Origin: Weissella confusa | GTDB lineage: Bacteria > Bacillota > Bacilli > Lactobacillales > Lactobacillaceae | NCBI GenBank assembly: GCA_014332815.1 | Contig: JACSZT010000022.1 | Coordinates: forward strand, 1 to 64,000 | Reading direction: 5' to 3' | DNA: 64,000 nucleotides | Shown: piece by piece, positions 1 through 16,632 of the stretch | How the letters are laid out: every line of letters begins with the position of its first letter | Numbering within the stretch: the stretch's first letter is position 1 | Made by a program: the position numbers and the translations under genes | Notes under the pieces: model-generated | The model's database searches: none | What the model was told of the DNA's origin: nothing | The model's input: the letters and a program-made list of their open reading frames with translations, nothing else

Positions 1-19
1 TTGTGATAATTGATGGCAC

Positions 20-46
20 AAAAAAACCACCAGGTAACTGGTGGTT
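20..46 (-). terminator. Terminator of the rRNA/tRNA operon
   Basis: Restored 152..178 +. AACCACCAG, loop GTTA, CTGGTGGTT, then a run of T: a classic intrinsic terminator right behind tRNA-Val. Confidence 0.85.
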
Positions 47-50
47 AGGA

Positions 51-123
51 TGGACGTTACAGGGATCGAACCTGTGACCCCCTGCTTGTAAGGCAGGTGC
101 TCTCCCAGCTGAGCTAAACGTCC
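51..123 (-). tRNA. tRNA-Val (anticodon UAC)
   Basis: Restored 75..147 +. Acceptor GGACGTT pairs with AACGTCC, D-arm GCTC..GAGC, anticodon stem CCTGC/GCAGG around loop CTTACAA (anticodon TAC), and T-arm CACAGGTTCGATCCCTGT. No encoded CCA end. It sits 4 nt after the 5S gene, the usual place for a tRNA trailing an rRNA operon. The gene fits within one inverted segment, so its fold is intact as supplied. Confidence 0.93.
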
Positions 124-127
124 ATGT

Positions 128-197
128 GCATCGCGACGTCCTATCCTCGCAGGAAGCGATCCTCCAACTACTTTCGGCGCTATTGAGCTTAACTTCT
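128..197 (-). rRNA. rrf: 5S rRNA, 3' part
   Basis: Restored 1..70 +. Contains the 5S core AGAAGTTAAGCTC followed by GCGCCG, TAGTTGG, GGATCGC and the closing GGACGTCGCGATGC. The 5' half lies before the window, so an rRNA operon runs into it from the left. It lies inside one segment and is readable intact on the minus strand as supplied. Confidence 0.85.
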
Positions 198-198
198 T

Positions 199-1980
<1,782 letters not shown>

Positions 1981-2970
1981 ATGCTTCGGCTGCACTCATC
2001 GCTGAATGCACGCCCAACTTTCGCGCAACATAGTTAGCTGTCGCCACCACACCACGGCCACCATTCTTACGCGGGTCATGCGCCAGAATTAATGGCACAT
2101 TTGCCAGCGCGGGATTATCACGGATTTCCACTTGGGCATAAAATGCATCCATATCCACGTGAATAATTTGTCGATCTTTTTGCTGTAATTCGTGAGCCAG
2201 TGCCACTGCATTGGTATGCCCCGTTTTATTCTCAGTAACATCAAGATAAGCCTCATCAAACGCAATTGGTTCAACCTTATCTGTGTAACGATGAAAAATA
2301 TCATGAACTTGCTGTGACACAGCACGGTACTTTTCAAAGTTAGGGTCTAAGAACGTTGCGTTCGGTGCTAATCGTCGTTCGTGCATCTTTATCGCCGTTT
2401 TCTGTCCCACACCACGCACATCTTCAATTGGTAGCGCATCTAAAAATGCACGAATATCCGCCTCTCGGACAATCGTGAGACCAACCGGCTTATTGTGTTC
2501 AGATGATAACTTCGCTAAGAATTTATTGAATGAAATACCAACTGAACTCGTCAACGACAATTCTGCAAAAATATCCTCAATCTGCTCCTCAGTGTCTAAG
2601 AATGGCCCGTACGTATGCTCTTTACCAATTGACTTACGCTCACGCTGCCATTCAACCGGGCGATCATCAACACCACGAATACGACGATAAAAATCGTAAC
2701 CCATTCGACCAAAATGCTGGGTCAATGTTGTCTGGTCCATCTCGTATAAGTCACGCCCCGTATCCACACCACACCCACCTAACTCTTCCCAAATGTCCTG
2801 CGCCAAGCGCACAAATTCCGTAGCGTCATTCGGTAAGAAATCCGTCTGAGTAAAGCGACGTGTCTCTGTATCAAAGTCTTCATCACGTACTTTCAAGACC
2901 AGTGTTTTACCGTGCATACCACGGCGTTTAAGTGACTGTTCTAGTCGCTCGGCCAATCGTTTAAACTCTA

Positions 2971-4158
2971 GCTAAAATTGCTGTTTGCGCTGTCATGTTG
3001 CTTTCTCTATTCTATCTAGTTTACTTACGTTGCTTTTATTAGTATAGCAGAAAATGGCCGTAAAAACGCGTTGTGGTTAGTTATCATACAGATTCAGCGG
3101 AATATTTTCAAAGGTCAGCGGCGCCAAGTTGGTCATCGTTAACCCAAGCAAGCGAATCGGCTTTTGAGTTATCATAAAGTGAATCTGGAATATCTTCCAT
3201 CTCACCCATCCAAGCTGAGCTAGGCACTTGCTTACCCACAACGTGGACATGCTTATTCGGGAATGATGTCTTAATCAATTCAGCAAGACCAAGTTGTGAA
3301 CCAAATGCGTCAGGGTCTGGACGTTGATGACGGTGAATAATAATCGTATCCGCCGCCTTAATTTGCTTCAATTCGTCTTCAAATTCCTTGTAGAAGGCGT
3401 AAATCAAAGCTGATGTTGATGACGCACCCTCTTCAACCCAATTAAAATCTGCATATGGGTCTTCATTAGGGTGGTGGTCAATCTTAACTAACGTCTTACC
3501 GTAATCAAAACGGCGGTCATCAATACGTGGTTCATTAGCCGTATCGGTAACAATAACTAAGGCGTTGCTATAAACGTAAGCTGATGCACGGGCAGCTTCA
3601 AGTGAAATCGTATCCATTCGTTGGTTAATCTCGAACCAATCAAAATCGTATTTCATCAAATCTGCCACAACCTGCATCGTTTCAGACTTCGTTGCATACA
3701 AAAAGCGGCCTGTATCGCCGACAATTCCAGCATACAAATATGACGCACCCGCATCAGACAATATCACCGTGTTACGTGAACGGAGTCGTACGCGGAAGTA
3801 CCCTTCATCTTGCTGCTCAAAAACAGCCCAGGCCTTCGCCGTGTTAATCTTTCCTAGCAATGGCACGATAAATGCGGTACCAAATTCGCCAAGATCGAAA
3901 CTCTCTACGACTTCATTCGTCAAAATAATATAGTTAAAGCCACTTTCAGTCATGACCATTGAAACGAATTTCTTCCAACGCTGTGTAAATTTCTGATCGT
4001 AGGTTGTAGTCAGTAAACTTCGCCATTATGCTTCTGTTTGCTCCTTCAATGTTTGATCGGCTTCACGAATGATATCGTTAATTTCATCCATATCCTTTGC
4101 TAAGGCACCTGAGGCAAACTTGTGTCCACCACCGCCGTGACGCTTAGCAATTTCGTTA
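2971..4158 (-). CDS. nrnA: DHH-family bifunctional oligoribonuclease / pAp phosphatase
   Basis: Restored 3142..4092 +, 316 aa. Degrades nanoRNA and dephosphorylates pAp or linear dinucleotides (family knowledge). Motifs: [14 protein letters not shown] (motif I), [18 protein letters not shown] (the DHH), GDTGRF, and in the DHHA1 domain [12 protein letters not shown]. Start ATG in frame with AQIKAADTI; the upstream region has TATACT preceded by TGC, an extended -10. Its TAA shares one base with the ATG of cshB, so the two genes are translationally coupled. Confidence 0.92.
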
Positions 4159-5544
4159 TGCATAGATTTGTTGTGCCAATTCACGTGAAGGCGTTGTAAT
4201 AACGGCTTGCACCTTTTGAACTGATGGGTCGTACTTTTGGAAAATAGGAATCAAAAATGTGTGTGTCTTACCAGATCCCGTTTGTGATTGTCCGACGACT
4301 GAACGTCCTTGCATGACAACTGGAATCAAGCGCTCTTGCACCTTAGTAGGCGTTGGAACCAATGTGTCAGCCGTGTGGATATCCAATGCACCAGCCGTGT
4401 ACAAGTCCTTGATACGACCAGGTGTTCCGATAACGATTTGTGGTTGTGAGCTTTCCAATTGGTGCAATTGACGCGCCTTGTCAGTACCACCAACGTACAA
4501 ACCAATGCGTGGTTGTTGATCAACTGGGAAACCAGTTCCCAATTGCTTAGCCGGGATAGTTGGGGCGATAACCGTTTCCGTTGGGATTTCTTCGATAACT
4601 GGGTTCGTTAGGTACTTCTTCAAGAATGGTTGCAACTTTTGTGGAATCGTTGCTGAGAAGACCAACATTTGCAAGTCTTCTGGCATCGCACCAGCAATCG
4701 CGTCAACTTCAGGCAAGAATCCCAAGTCCATCGTCATATCCGCTTCGTCGAAACGCTTACGCTCACGTGGTTGGATACCACCGTGAATTTCAGCAACCTT
4801 CAAACCACGGTTACGCAAAGCCTTCGTCAACTCACGGGCACGTTCCTTCGTGTTTGTGAAGACCAAAGCCATGTATGGGTTACCCATCGTCAACAACTCG
4901 TATACCAAGTCGTCCTTCTTCATTCCCTTCGTACCAACCAACAAGTTCGAATCAGGGTTGTAAATCGTAATCGCAGTTCCTTCCATACCGTTACGGCCAG
5001 TACGACCAACACGGTGCACGAAGAACTCCAATTCAGTTGGAATACCATCGTTGATGATCAATGAGACACCTGGGATATCGATACCACGGGCAGCCAAGTC
5101 AGTAGCAACCACGTATTGGTAATCCAAGTGTTGGATTTGTTGCATAGGTTGACGCTTGTAATCAGGCTTCACGTTCTTCTTCTTCTTCTTGACCATTCCG
5201 ATCATCGTTGGGTCAAGCTTAACCGTTGACTTTGAACGTTGCTTACGACGGCGACGGTCGTAACCAGGCTTCAACTCACCGTGTGAGTAGGTCATTGGCT
5301 CGAATTCAACACCCATGGCTTCAACCGCTTGCACGCGATCTTCCTAACCAGTACCAGTAGAAATCATCTAGCAAACACAAAAAGGGCCTCGTAATCCGCA
5401 TTTGATTACGAGGCCCTTTAACTTATTCAGAAAGAAAACTTACTTCTCGTTCGCCTTCTTCTTCGCCTTCTTAGCGGCGCGGAGTGATTGACGCTCTTCG
5501 ACACGCTTCTTGTACTTTGCGTCGCGGGCAATCGCTGCCTTAAA
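3961..5544 (-). CDS. cshB: DEAD-box RNA helicase
   Basis: Restored 4092..5450 +, 452 aa. Cold-shock/RNA remodelling helicase. Visible: Q-motif region [11 protein letters not shown], Walker [60 protein letters not shown], then a Lys/Arg-rich C-terminal tail ([10 protein letters not shown]). The joint at 5148/5345 reads GAT-GAG-GAA (Asp-Glu-Glu) only if base 5148 is left uninverted; otherwise a false TAG appears. The 1-bp overlap with nrnA makes a two-gene unit closed by a terminator. Confidence 0.92.
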
Positions 5545-6732
5545 TTTATTAGCGACGTTATATGCTTTTTATCATTTTAACGGCGATCTATCGGATACGA
5601 GTCAACATCTGCATATTCATCGCAATACCTTGAATTACCGTCTGGATAAACTAACCGAAGTATTAGGCAAAAATCCAAGGCACGTCAAAGATTCTGCGAT
5701 TCTATACCCGATTTTGCTACAACTGACCGTGAGTCAACACTATGGCGAATTGTTAACGGATGTTTCGGCCTCATATTTGCAAGCTAAGCGCGCTTTTAAA
5801 ATTCACCAGCTATTGCCAACTCTATCAACCGGCGAATTTCAAAAATTACAAGATGTTGATGCATTATTAAATGCTAACATCTCAGTACCTAGTGTCGAAC
5901 ACAGTCTATCGCGTCTGCCTGATACACACAGCGGACAAACTCATTTACAAATTGATTTAAGCAGACTTTATGCGGTGGTTGTTGTTGAAATTTCTGACAC
6001 GCAAGGTAACCTGTCGGAAGATATAAAACAGTTAGCGAACTATTGGCTAATCAGTACCTCTAACGCTTTCGTCATTTTAACAACCAATCCAGCATCATTA
6101 ATTGATGTCATACAGTCACGGCATTTAATTTATGGTACCATCGGAGTCGTCGGCATCTCCGGTGCGCCTGAAGAAGTGAGTCCCTTCGCCAGATTAGTCG
6201 TCACGACAACTGAACTGTTGGTCGAACAATTAAGCGCTTCCCTAGACAGCCAACTAATTCGGCAACGACGACAAGCATTTATCAGCGACTGGTTGCACAA
6301 TAATAATCTCTCAGCTGAACAACGTGAAGACGCACATGATATTTCATACAATATAAACATCATGAACGAAGTTGGTATCATTATTGCCAGTAGCGACAAG
6401 TCCCGAATTGGCGAGCATCACGCCGGGGCAATTGACGCCATTCAACACGATTACACAAACACCATTACCCCCAACGATCCCGCTGGGAGCGCCCGACTCG
6501 GGGTTAACATGCCAATTCATCATCAGCACGACACTATTTAACCTCTAAAAATCTACAAGTCTAATTGTGCTATATTTCACTAAGAGTTAGAATAGGTAAA
6601 TGTCAAATGATTTTTGTGCATTTGAACAACATAAAACGTTTTACAGTATCTTGTGGCGTTAAATTCACGAAGGATTATGACAATGAAGCTTACAACAAAA
6701 ATGGCTAATACGCTCGTCGAACATCTAGTTCG
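5347..6732 (+). CDS. cdaR: Sugar diacid / glycerate regulator of the CdaR family
   Basis: Restored 5519..6583 - (minus after restoration), 354 aa. Transcription regulator with an N-terminal sugar-diacid recognition domain (MKLTTKMANTLVEHLVRDI, NEVGIIIASSD, RIGEHHAGA) and a C-terminal PucR-type helix-turn-helix (LHIHRNTLNYRLDKLTE). It diverges from gntP-glxK with 159 bp between starts, which makes it the likely regulator of glycerate or gluconate uptake. Start ATG after AGGATT. Substrate is inferred, not seen. Confidence 0.85.
5379..5420. terminator. Bidirectional terminator between cshB and cdaR
   Basis: Perfect 16-bp stem AAAGGGCCTCGTAATC / GATTACGAGGCCCTTT with T-runs in both directions. 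It lies between the convergent restored genes cshB (+) and cdaR (-) and serves both. Confidence 0.85.
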
Positions 6733-8118
6733 CCATAACTGATTGCGTTCCGGTAATCACCAATGATGTTGTTTGCACAAAATTAGCGCCACCAATCAAC
6801 GCACCGACAACCGCACCAATAAACAGTGCGTATACCGGATTCAACTTCTTCAAAATCAAAATAATCGCTAGTGCTAGCCCAAGTAAGGCGCCCCACCACG
6901 TTACAATTGCTGTAGCCATTTTTAATCTCGCAATCGGTGCAACAATCAAAATTGCAACTGGGATAAAGACACCCACCGCCGTGATAATCATAACCGCCAA
7001 AGTGATGGCAAAAATGGCCAAGTGCTCACCCAGCTTATTCACAACTGTGCGAGCCAATGTCTCAGCTGCACCAGACTCCATCATAACACCAGCCAGGAGA
7101 CCAGCCGCAATAACACGTACCACTGTTCTGAACGTGGCGGCAAACAAACCAAACAACGCTGGGATAAAATCAGCAATCATCAAGTGGCTCATATCCAATC
7201 CAAATCCCTTTGCAGCAGCAATCGTATTTGGATTAGGTGAAATCAAGTTTCCAGCCTTTCCACCACCAGAAAGCGCCACAAGCAATGCCAACTTTGAAAT
7301 CCCCATACGGTGACCAATTTCCAATTTCGCATCTAGTTGGATGTTAGCTAACAACTTAATGTGCAAGATTTGTCCAATTGGGTTGATCAACAACAAGACA
7401 ACTGCCAAAATTGGCGTTACCAATGATGACTTCAATGAAGGCAGGTGACTTGTGTCAGTCTCACTGTCGTCAATGATATCGGCATCCAAAACCTTGTCAC
7501 CCTTATTCTTTAGCATCATTGCATCGCCAGATGTCTTAATCAAATCTACCATCACAGCTGGCAAGTTTGAGGCGGTGATTAAGCCTGAAATAAATCCAGC
7601 ACCAATCAAAATCAAAACGACATCTGTCATACGACTCATACCAGCTTGGGCGAAGTGCTTCAATTCCTTAGCCTTACCCATTGCAATCGCACCGACAGCG
7701 GCAGCGATTGGCAACACAAACTGGAAGTAGTTTCCGTGTGGCAAGTGGTCAATCAACATGGCACCAATGTGGACCAAAACGGCAGCAGTTAATGGATTAA
7801 CACCCATGCTCAAAATTGCCTTAGAGAATGATCCCGTTGCCAAAATAACACCTGTTGATGTAGAAGCAGACGCAGCTCCCATCGCAATACCGGCAATCGG
7901 TGCCAAGAATGTTCCTGAAACAGTGGCCTCTTTTGCTGTCATACTTTCTTTAAATGAATCTGGCGCAATTACAAATTTCATTTTAAACCTCTATCTTATT
8001 TAGAAAACGACGTACATGACGTAAGCAACAACCATCATCACCGTTACGACCAATGTCTCGTATCCAACTGACTTCATACGTTGTCCAATTGTCATGTGCA
8101 TGGCATTGGCAGTCACGT
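6733..8118 (-). CDS. GntP-family gluconate/glycerate permease
   Basis: Restored 6743..8038 +, 431 aa. Polytopic inner-membrane proton symporter family for gluconate and related acids. Restored order gives many transmembrane helices with family motifs: NPVYALFIGAVVGALIGGANF, AAGLLAGVMMESGAAE, GVFIPVAILIVAPIA, ALSGGGKAGNLISPNPNT, and GVILATGSFSKAILS. Start ATG after GAGATTAAAA. glxK follows after 18 bp, so transport and phosphorylation of glycerate are probably one operon under CdaR. Confidence 0.86.
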
Positions 8119-9306
8119 CAGCTGTTTGTTGGTCGCCCAACACCCCATAAAATGCCGAAACAGTTTCGTACAAAGGGTTTTGGACATCAGTTGTAATTAG
8201 TTGACCATTTGTTGCATCAACCAAGGATTGAACCGTACCTTCACCACCATCGGCCATCGGCACTAATTCATATTCCGCATCTGGAAAAATCTTTTGCAAG
8301 CCAGCTTGGATGGCCTATTGAACCCCCAAAGCTTCAGCCATGCCGGCACCACCGTCGTTAGTCGCAGATCCACCCAGTCCAATAATGAAGCGACGCATGC
8401 CACGGTCCAACGCATCTTTAATCAATTGACCCGTACCGTAAGTTGTCGTAATCAATGGGTTCTTCGTCTCTGTCGTCACGAATTGAATACCTGATGCGGC
8501 TGACATTTCGATTTCCATCGCTGGTGTGGCACCCTTTTGCGGTCCGAATACCGCTGACGCCCCCGTTTCACCAACCAACGGATTGGTAACATCTGACGCC
8601 AACAAAAATTCAGATTCGGCAACACGAGGATCAAGATTACTCATATCAATTTCATGCAACGTTGCTAGTGCCGCACCACCGCGAGCAATTTGTTGGCCAT
8701 TTTCATCAAGGTCGTTCGCAGCTTTAGCAACCACCTCAGTCGCTTCAACAACCAAGCTAATACCTGATTGCATCTTAGCCTGCGTGAATGCCAACATACC
8801 GGCGCCTAAACCGCCAGCGGCTCCAGCACCTGGTGTGTTAGCCAAATCAACGCCAAGTTGGGCCTTAATAACTGCGGCATAATTAGTCAACGCCGCATCC
8901 AACTCGGCACCTGCACCCGGCACAATGCTGAACACCGCGTCGATACCCAAATCATACAACGCATCAATGCCATCCCCAACATAACCAGCAAGCCCAATCA
9001 CCTTTGCATTTGGTGAGGCTTGCTTAATCGCTTGGGCTGCACCCATTGGGGTCTTACCGTATTGCGTTTGGAAATCAATCGCGCCTTCGCCGACAAACGC
9101 AACGTCCTACAACGTTTCTGTTGGCTCTCAAACCTTAAATGATATGTCCTTGTTCATTATTGTAACATATTAAGAACTTCTAATAGCCGTTTTTGTTTGC
9201 TTGAAATGTTTTTGTAAAAGTTATTTGGTATTTAACAATCGCGCGATGTTCTCAGCCGTTCGTGTTAGATTGGCCTCACCAGTCTTCATTGCGGTTGGCA
9301 AATCAG
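7921..9306 (-). CDS. glxK: Glycerate kinase
   Basis: Restored 8057..9193 +, 378 aa, the usual size. Phosphorylates glycerate, feeding it to lower glycolysis. Visible: N-terminal KFVIAPDSFKESMTAKEA, VPMADGGEGTVQSL, RRFIIGLGGSATNDGGAGMAEALG, VTNPLVGETGASAVFGPQKG, GAGAAGGLGAGMLAF, FVGEGAIDFQTQYGKTP, GLAGYVGDG and SIVPGA. Start ATG with AGAGG upstream. Second gene of the gntP operon; the alaS leader follows. Confidence 0.92.
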
Positions 9307-9503
9307 AATCCTCACTTAAATAAATATCTAAATAAAAACAGACCGCCATTGCATAACAGAGACGCTAACACGCGGTACCACTCTGCTTGCAATGATGGTC
9401 TGCATCATTACCTCTTAGGATGCCGTTAACGCGGGCGCACGGCTTGTTTTCACAAGCAGCTAGAAGGTAGCACCAGAAAAGGTTGAGCGTTGTTTGCATC
9501 ATC
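9307..9503 (-). promoter_or_regulatory. T-box riboswitch leader of alaS
   Basis: Restored about 9235..9504 +. The conserved T-box sequence CAGAGTGGTACCGCG (supplied 9371..9385 on the minus strand) is followed by an intrinsic terminator whose stem pairs AGACCATCATTGC with GCAATGGCGGTCT before TTTTT. A -10 TACAAT lies upstream around restored 9250. Uncharged tRNA-Ala should favour the antiterminator and switch on alaS. By chance almost the whole leader fits in one inverted segment, so it is intact on the minus strand. The specifier codon could not be fixed by eye. Confidence 0.88.
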
Positions 9504-9504
9504 G

Positions 9505-12474
<2,970 letters not shown>

Positions 12475-13068
12475 CTTTGGTAGACCAAGTACAAAGCCAG
12501 TTGGCTCAAATTGGGCTACTAGTTCCTTCATACGGTCGATACCGAACTCTTTTTCATCCTCGTTAATGCGAATGATTTCAACACCTTGTGCCGTCCAACC
12601 AAGTAGGTCAGAAACTGCCACACCAACTGTGCGTGACCCGACATCAAGTCCCATAATTCGTCCCATTATTAACAAGGCAGCTGCCAACTTATCAATCACC
12701 TGCTTGCGCTTCTTACGAGACGCATCGGCTTCCTCAACAAGCATACGTTCTGCCTCAACCGTCGTCAAGCGTTCGTCCTGGAAATCGATTGGCAACCCGA
12801 AAGTTTCCGTTAGCAATTCACCATAGGCTTGCGCTGCTTCAACACGCGGACCAGATGTATTATTCATGTATCGTCTTCGCCTGCACCAGCTGGGTACAAA
12901 ACGATGTATGACTTACCGTAATCTTCTGACTTAAACGTGAACAATACTTCGAAAAGTTGCTCATCGCCATTGTCATCGATCAACGTGATAATGTCTTGCT
13001 CTTCGTCCATCTCAATTTACCTCTTACTTTACAAGTGGGCCTTTGCGATCCAAATAGTTTTGGAGAAA
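12475..13068 (-). CDS. ruvX: RuvX/YqgF pre-16S rRNA nuclease
   Basis: Restored 12480..12914 +, 144 aa. RNase H-fold enzyme for 16S rRNA 5' maturation. Shows [44 protein letters not shown] with the conserved acidic residues, and the C-terminal FLQNYLDRK. Start ATG of [10 protein letters not shown] after AGAAAGGA. Standard ireB-ruvX-DUF1292 cluster. Confidence 0.92.
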
Positions 13069-13266
13069 TCGCACTTAACAAAAAATGGCCGATTCATCAC
13101 CGGCCATCAATTGTACTAAAATTAGTCTTCTTGTTCGTCCAAGAATTGGTTCAAACGCTCTTCAACCATTGACCACTCATCGTCGTCTTCGATTGGCGTC
13201 AAACCACCCTCAGTAGACTCTGCAGTCTCGTCTGGGTCAAAGATGTATGCCAACATCTCTACTTCA
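12871..13266 (-). CDS. DUF1292 protein, first copy
   Basis: Restored 12928..13212 +, 94 aa. Small acidic cytosolic protein of the YrzB family, function unknown. Starts [15 protein letters not shown], middle [16 protein letters not shown]-terminal [22 protein letters not shown]. Begins 13 bp after ruvX with GAGGT upstream and is followed by its own terminator. A second copy stands directly behind. Confidence 0.88.
13079..13108 (-). terminator. Terminator between the two DUF1292 genes
   Basis: Restored + strand: ATGGCCGGTGATGAATCGGCCATTTTTT, a GATGGCCG/CGGCCAT-type stem followed by T-run. Confidence 0.7.
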
Positions 13267-13662
13267 ATCCTTGTTGTAGATGAATGGCATGATACCAACT
13301 TCTTCTTCGTCATCACCGTCCATAGCTGCATCAGCAGGGCCAAGGATGATGTATGACTTACCAAAGTCTTCTGAATCAAAAGAGAACAACTCGATAAATT
13401 CGTGCTCGTTACCTTCTTCGTCAGTCAAGATAAACAATTCAGCTTCGTTCATGTCGGATTCCTGAAAGTCGTCATTTATTTTCCCTCCAACAATAAAGAG
13501 GTGAAACCCGGCAAAAAGTCCAAAAAAAATGCGACGAATCGCAAAATTCGTCGCAAATCATTTTTATTGCAAGTTTGGATCGTTGAAGATGGTGTTCATC
13601 ACCTCTTCAACCATGTCAAATTCTTCTTCTGTTTCGATTGGTTGCAACATACCTTCTTCGTT
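13267..13662 (-). CDS. DUF1292 protein, second copy
   Basis: Restored 13278..13562 +, 94 aa, exactly the length of the first copy. Starts MNEAELFILTDEEGNEHEF, middle FDSEDFGKSYIILGP, C-terminal TEEEFDMVEEVMNTIFNDPN. Clearly a diverged tandem duplicate (shared S-E-D-Y/F-G-K-S-Y-I and F-D/W-M-V-E-E cores). Function unknown. Terminator behind it. Confidence 0.87.
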
Positions 13663-14454
13663 GCAGTAGTTGCACTCACTGATTTGCTAACACTACTTGG
13701 CATTTGTGAAGACTGATCCACTGCGATGCTCGGTGATACATCACGAGGCAAGACCAGTTTTGTTTGTGAACACTGCCACCAAACAATTAAGCCGATACCC
13801 ACTGCAACTAGACCACCGAAAAAGAAAATCACATGTTGGAACCGATAATAAAGTGCTTTCTCAGGCACGTCTTCCGTTCCATTTGGTACATATAACACCT
13901 GCCCATTCACCAATGGCGCTGCTAAATTAAGCCGTGTTCGGTCAACCGTTGGCAATGTCCCACCCGCTTTTTCAAGAACATCAGCCATAATCGGTCCATT
14001 ATTGAATTTATAAACGCCCGGTCGATACACTGCACCTTTGACATCAATCACCACTTTAACCTTTTGTAAATCAGCGACCGTTTTAAACCCACCCATCGTT
14101 TCACGTTGGTCAATAATATCTTGTGCACGCTTAGCACCGACACCAGGCAGTTTTTGTAACTCTGCCAATGTCGCCGTATTTAGATTGATAGTCTCGCTGC
14201 TTGTATCCCCACCCGCCGCACTCGTTGTCGTCGCTTGGCCAGGTAACGGGTACTGGAGTCAAACACAGTCGTTTTTTAAAACGAGTCACCAACAAAATCA
14301 GCAACCATACAAACATTGGCACAGCCCACCAAAATTGATGACAAACCATGACATTTAGTGTGCCAACTAGCAATCCAGTCACTAACCAATAGCCGTTCAT
14401 TACACCGTGACCAATGGTTCTAATTTCGCAAACGTTTTCTCGCCGATACCTGAG
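13465..14454 (-). CDS. comEA: Competence DNA receptor ComEA
   Basis: Restored 13651..14310 +, 219 aa. Membrane-anchored DNA-binding receptor for transformation. N-terminal transmembrane segment (HVIFFFGGLVAVGIGLIVWW), Ser/Thr-rich linker, SLBB domain (VDVKGAVYRPGVYK, NLAAPLVNGQVLYVP), and two helix-hairpin-helix motifs (LNTATLAELQKLPGVGAKRA; GIGEKTFAKL). Start ATG behind GGAGGG. Its TAA overlaps the comEC ATG by one base. Confidence 0.9.
13522..13555 (-). terminator. Terminator after second DUF1292 gene
   Basis: Restored + strand: GCGACGAAT TTTGC GATTCGTCGC followed by eight T. Strong intrinsic terminator. Confidence 0.85.
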
Positions 14455-16632
14455 CTTACAGAACCAAGTCAAACGGACGCGTTCTTTATTTGGCAATGTG
14501 GCAAAGCCAGTAATTGTTGTGCCTGTGAAATGCAATTCGTCCGGATGCACCATAACGGTTGTTTTAACATCACCTATCGACTGGTCGCCAAGTTGATTCA
14601 GGTGAACCTGATGCGCACCAAAAAACGTCCCGTAACTCCCTATAATCAAAAGCACATTCGCTGGTACATAAGCTTGCTTTATCTCACCTTGTGTCAAAAC
14701 AAGTTGGTGCATAATACCACGACTCCGCCAATACCCCACTGGATCAAAGGTGTATGCATTGCGTCGTGGTGCAATCTTTTCGTATTGCCCGCTACCCGAT
14801 ATCACCACCGCATCATGACGTCGTTGTAACTCACGAAACGGTTTTTCGTGAGCCACTTGAAAACCGGAAATACTAAACAAATGAACCAATCCCATTTTCT
14901 GAATACCCAGATTGTCGTCATAAAAATCTCGCCGGGTATAGCCAAGAAACAGCGTCTCACCGTAATCACGTAGACCAGGCGGTAACCGTTCAAACCATTG
15001 TACTAGCCGGCGATGCCAGGTCCGAATTTGCAGTACGAAGAATTCACGGGCGTCGACGGCTGACAACCTTAACCATCCCAACTCGCGCCACGCTTGGGTC
15101 AGGGCCAACAAAACAGCTCTGACTAACGATTGTACGCCACCCGCAAATAGCAGCAGCCCAAGTAACAACAACTGCACAATCAACAACGACCGTTCACGCG
15201 TAACACCCAACCACCGGCCAATTCGACGCCAAATCACATACAAACTGATACCAATTGGGTGCCACGCATATGTGTGCCACAACAATAACGGTAAAATCAG
15301 CAACGACAAGAAGACGCACTGCCACCATCCCGGTTTACCTTCAAGCCATAGCAAACCAAACGTCAACAAGTAAGACAATTGGCCACCTAGGTTGTGCAAA
15401 ACACCTGGTTCTAAGAGAAGGCCACCCAGTAGTGCAATTCCCCTTAACAACACCGGTGGCTGTCCAAATGTTAATTCACCTGGCAAGCCTTCCATTTGTG
15501 CAATCGTCCAACGTACCCCTTCAATAAACGCATTACACCAGTTAGTTAAATCCGTAATGTTCAACCACGCCGCGAGTATGCCCACGATCAGAACTGGAAT
15601 CACAAGCCACGTAAACAGTGGCATGGCAATCAAGTTCGCTATATCAACCATCATCACTTGATTAGCGCGTTGTTTAATGATGGTTGCATCGCCCTGGCCG
15701 ACATCCACGAATGTCGCAAAACCACCCGGTAGCAAATTAGGCAACAACAGCATAATGCAGTAAACAGTGCCTAAAATGCCCAATAACCACCGCCGTCGAA
15801 CGGCCAACCAAACTAGCGTGCCGATTAAAACAATCGCGCGATAAATTGTCTCCACTCGTACTAGTTTTAGAAAATGCGGCAAGTTACCAATATGATCGAC
15901 ATCCTTGTGAGTCAGCACTAACTGCTGAATTTTAGTGATACCGTTACCTTTTAGATACTGCGCTAACTGTTGCGCTTGAAAATCCGTCTTGCGGGGCGCC
16001 GCCCAATCAGGTTGTGGCAACTGCAATTTACCCCCGAGCATTAAGTGTTTTCGGCCAACGTTCACGAGCAATGCAATCGAATCCTCATTTTCGCCAGTTC
16101 CCGCTTCGAATGGATGCTGTACCGTTGTCCATTCATTTAGGCGCATGCCAGTGCGAACTTCTCGCACTTCAGTTATTCCGATATAAGGCGCAACCAATCG
16201 TTTGTATGCGTCAGTCTGTTGCATCCCCAACGGCAACGTTTCTTTGTTCGGATGACCAAATCGATTATTCACACCAGCAGAAACAATACCAATTTGTGGT
16301 TTTAACGCGTGCACAAATGACGGTGCGGTACTCGTTTTTGAACCGTGGTGTCCTAGCTTCAGAAGTTCCACTTGTCGGAATTGGTTGTTCCGGATAATTC
16401 GTTCCTCACCGGCCTGGTCTAAATCGCCCGTCACCACATCTTTCAGCGTATAAGCCATGCCCACGCCTCCTCGTTTTAATCGTATCTCTACTGTATCATG
16501 TTGCCTCCTGAACGTGAATAGCTACTTGATTTCAGCTTGCCACCAATCTCGATTACCACGCCAATGGTACTGCAGCATGCCGTTTTCAGCTGTATTAAAC
16601 ACTGTCATCCCCGCCTCCTTTGTCGTTGACAC
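14257..16632 (-). CDS. comEC: Competence channel protein ComEC
   Basis: Restored 14310..16544 +, 744 aa. Forms the transformation channel and its nuclease domain. Order after restoration: N-terminal helices, OB-like domain, the competence domain with MGLVHLFSISGFQV and about eight further helices, then the C-terminal metallo-beta-lactamase domain (FVDVGQGDATII, LTHKDVDHIGN, LKLGHHGSKTS). Translationally coupled to comEA. No nonsense or frameshift was found, so the locus looks intact. Confidence 0.92.

Noticed and set aside
4259..5064. Plus-strand frames opposite cshB and many similar shadows
   Set aside because: No family motif, no ribosome site, antisense to a certain gene.
5344..5346. In-frame TAG apparently ending cshB early
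   Set aside because: It arises only if the spacer base is inverted with its block. With base 5148 left in place the codon is GAG and the helicase is intact.
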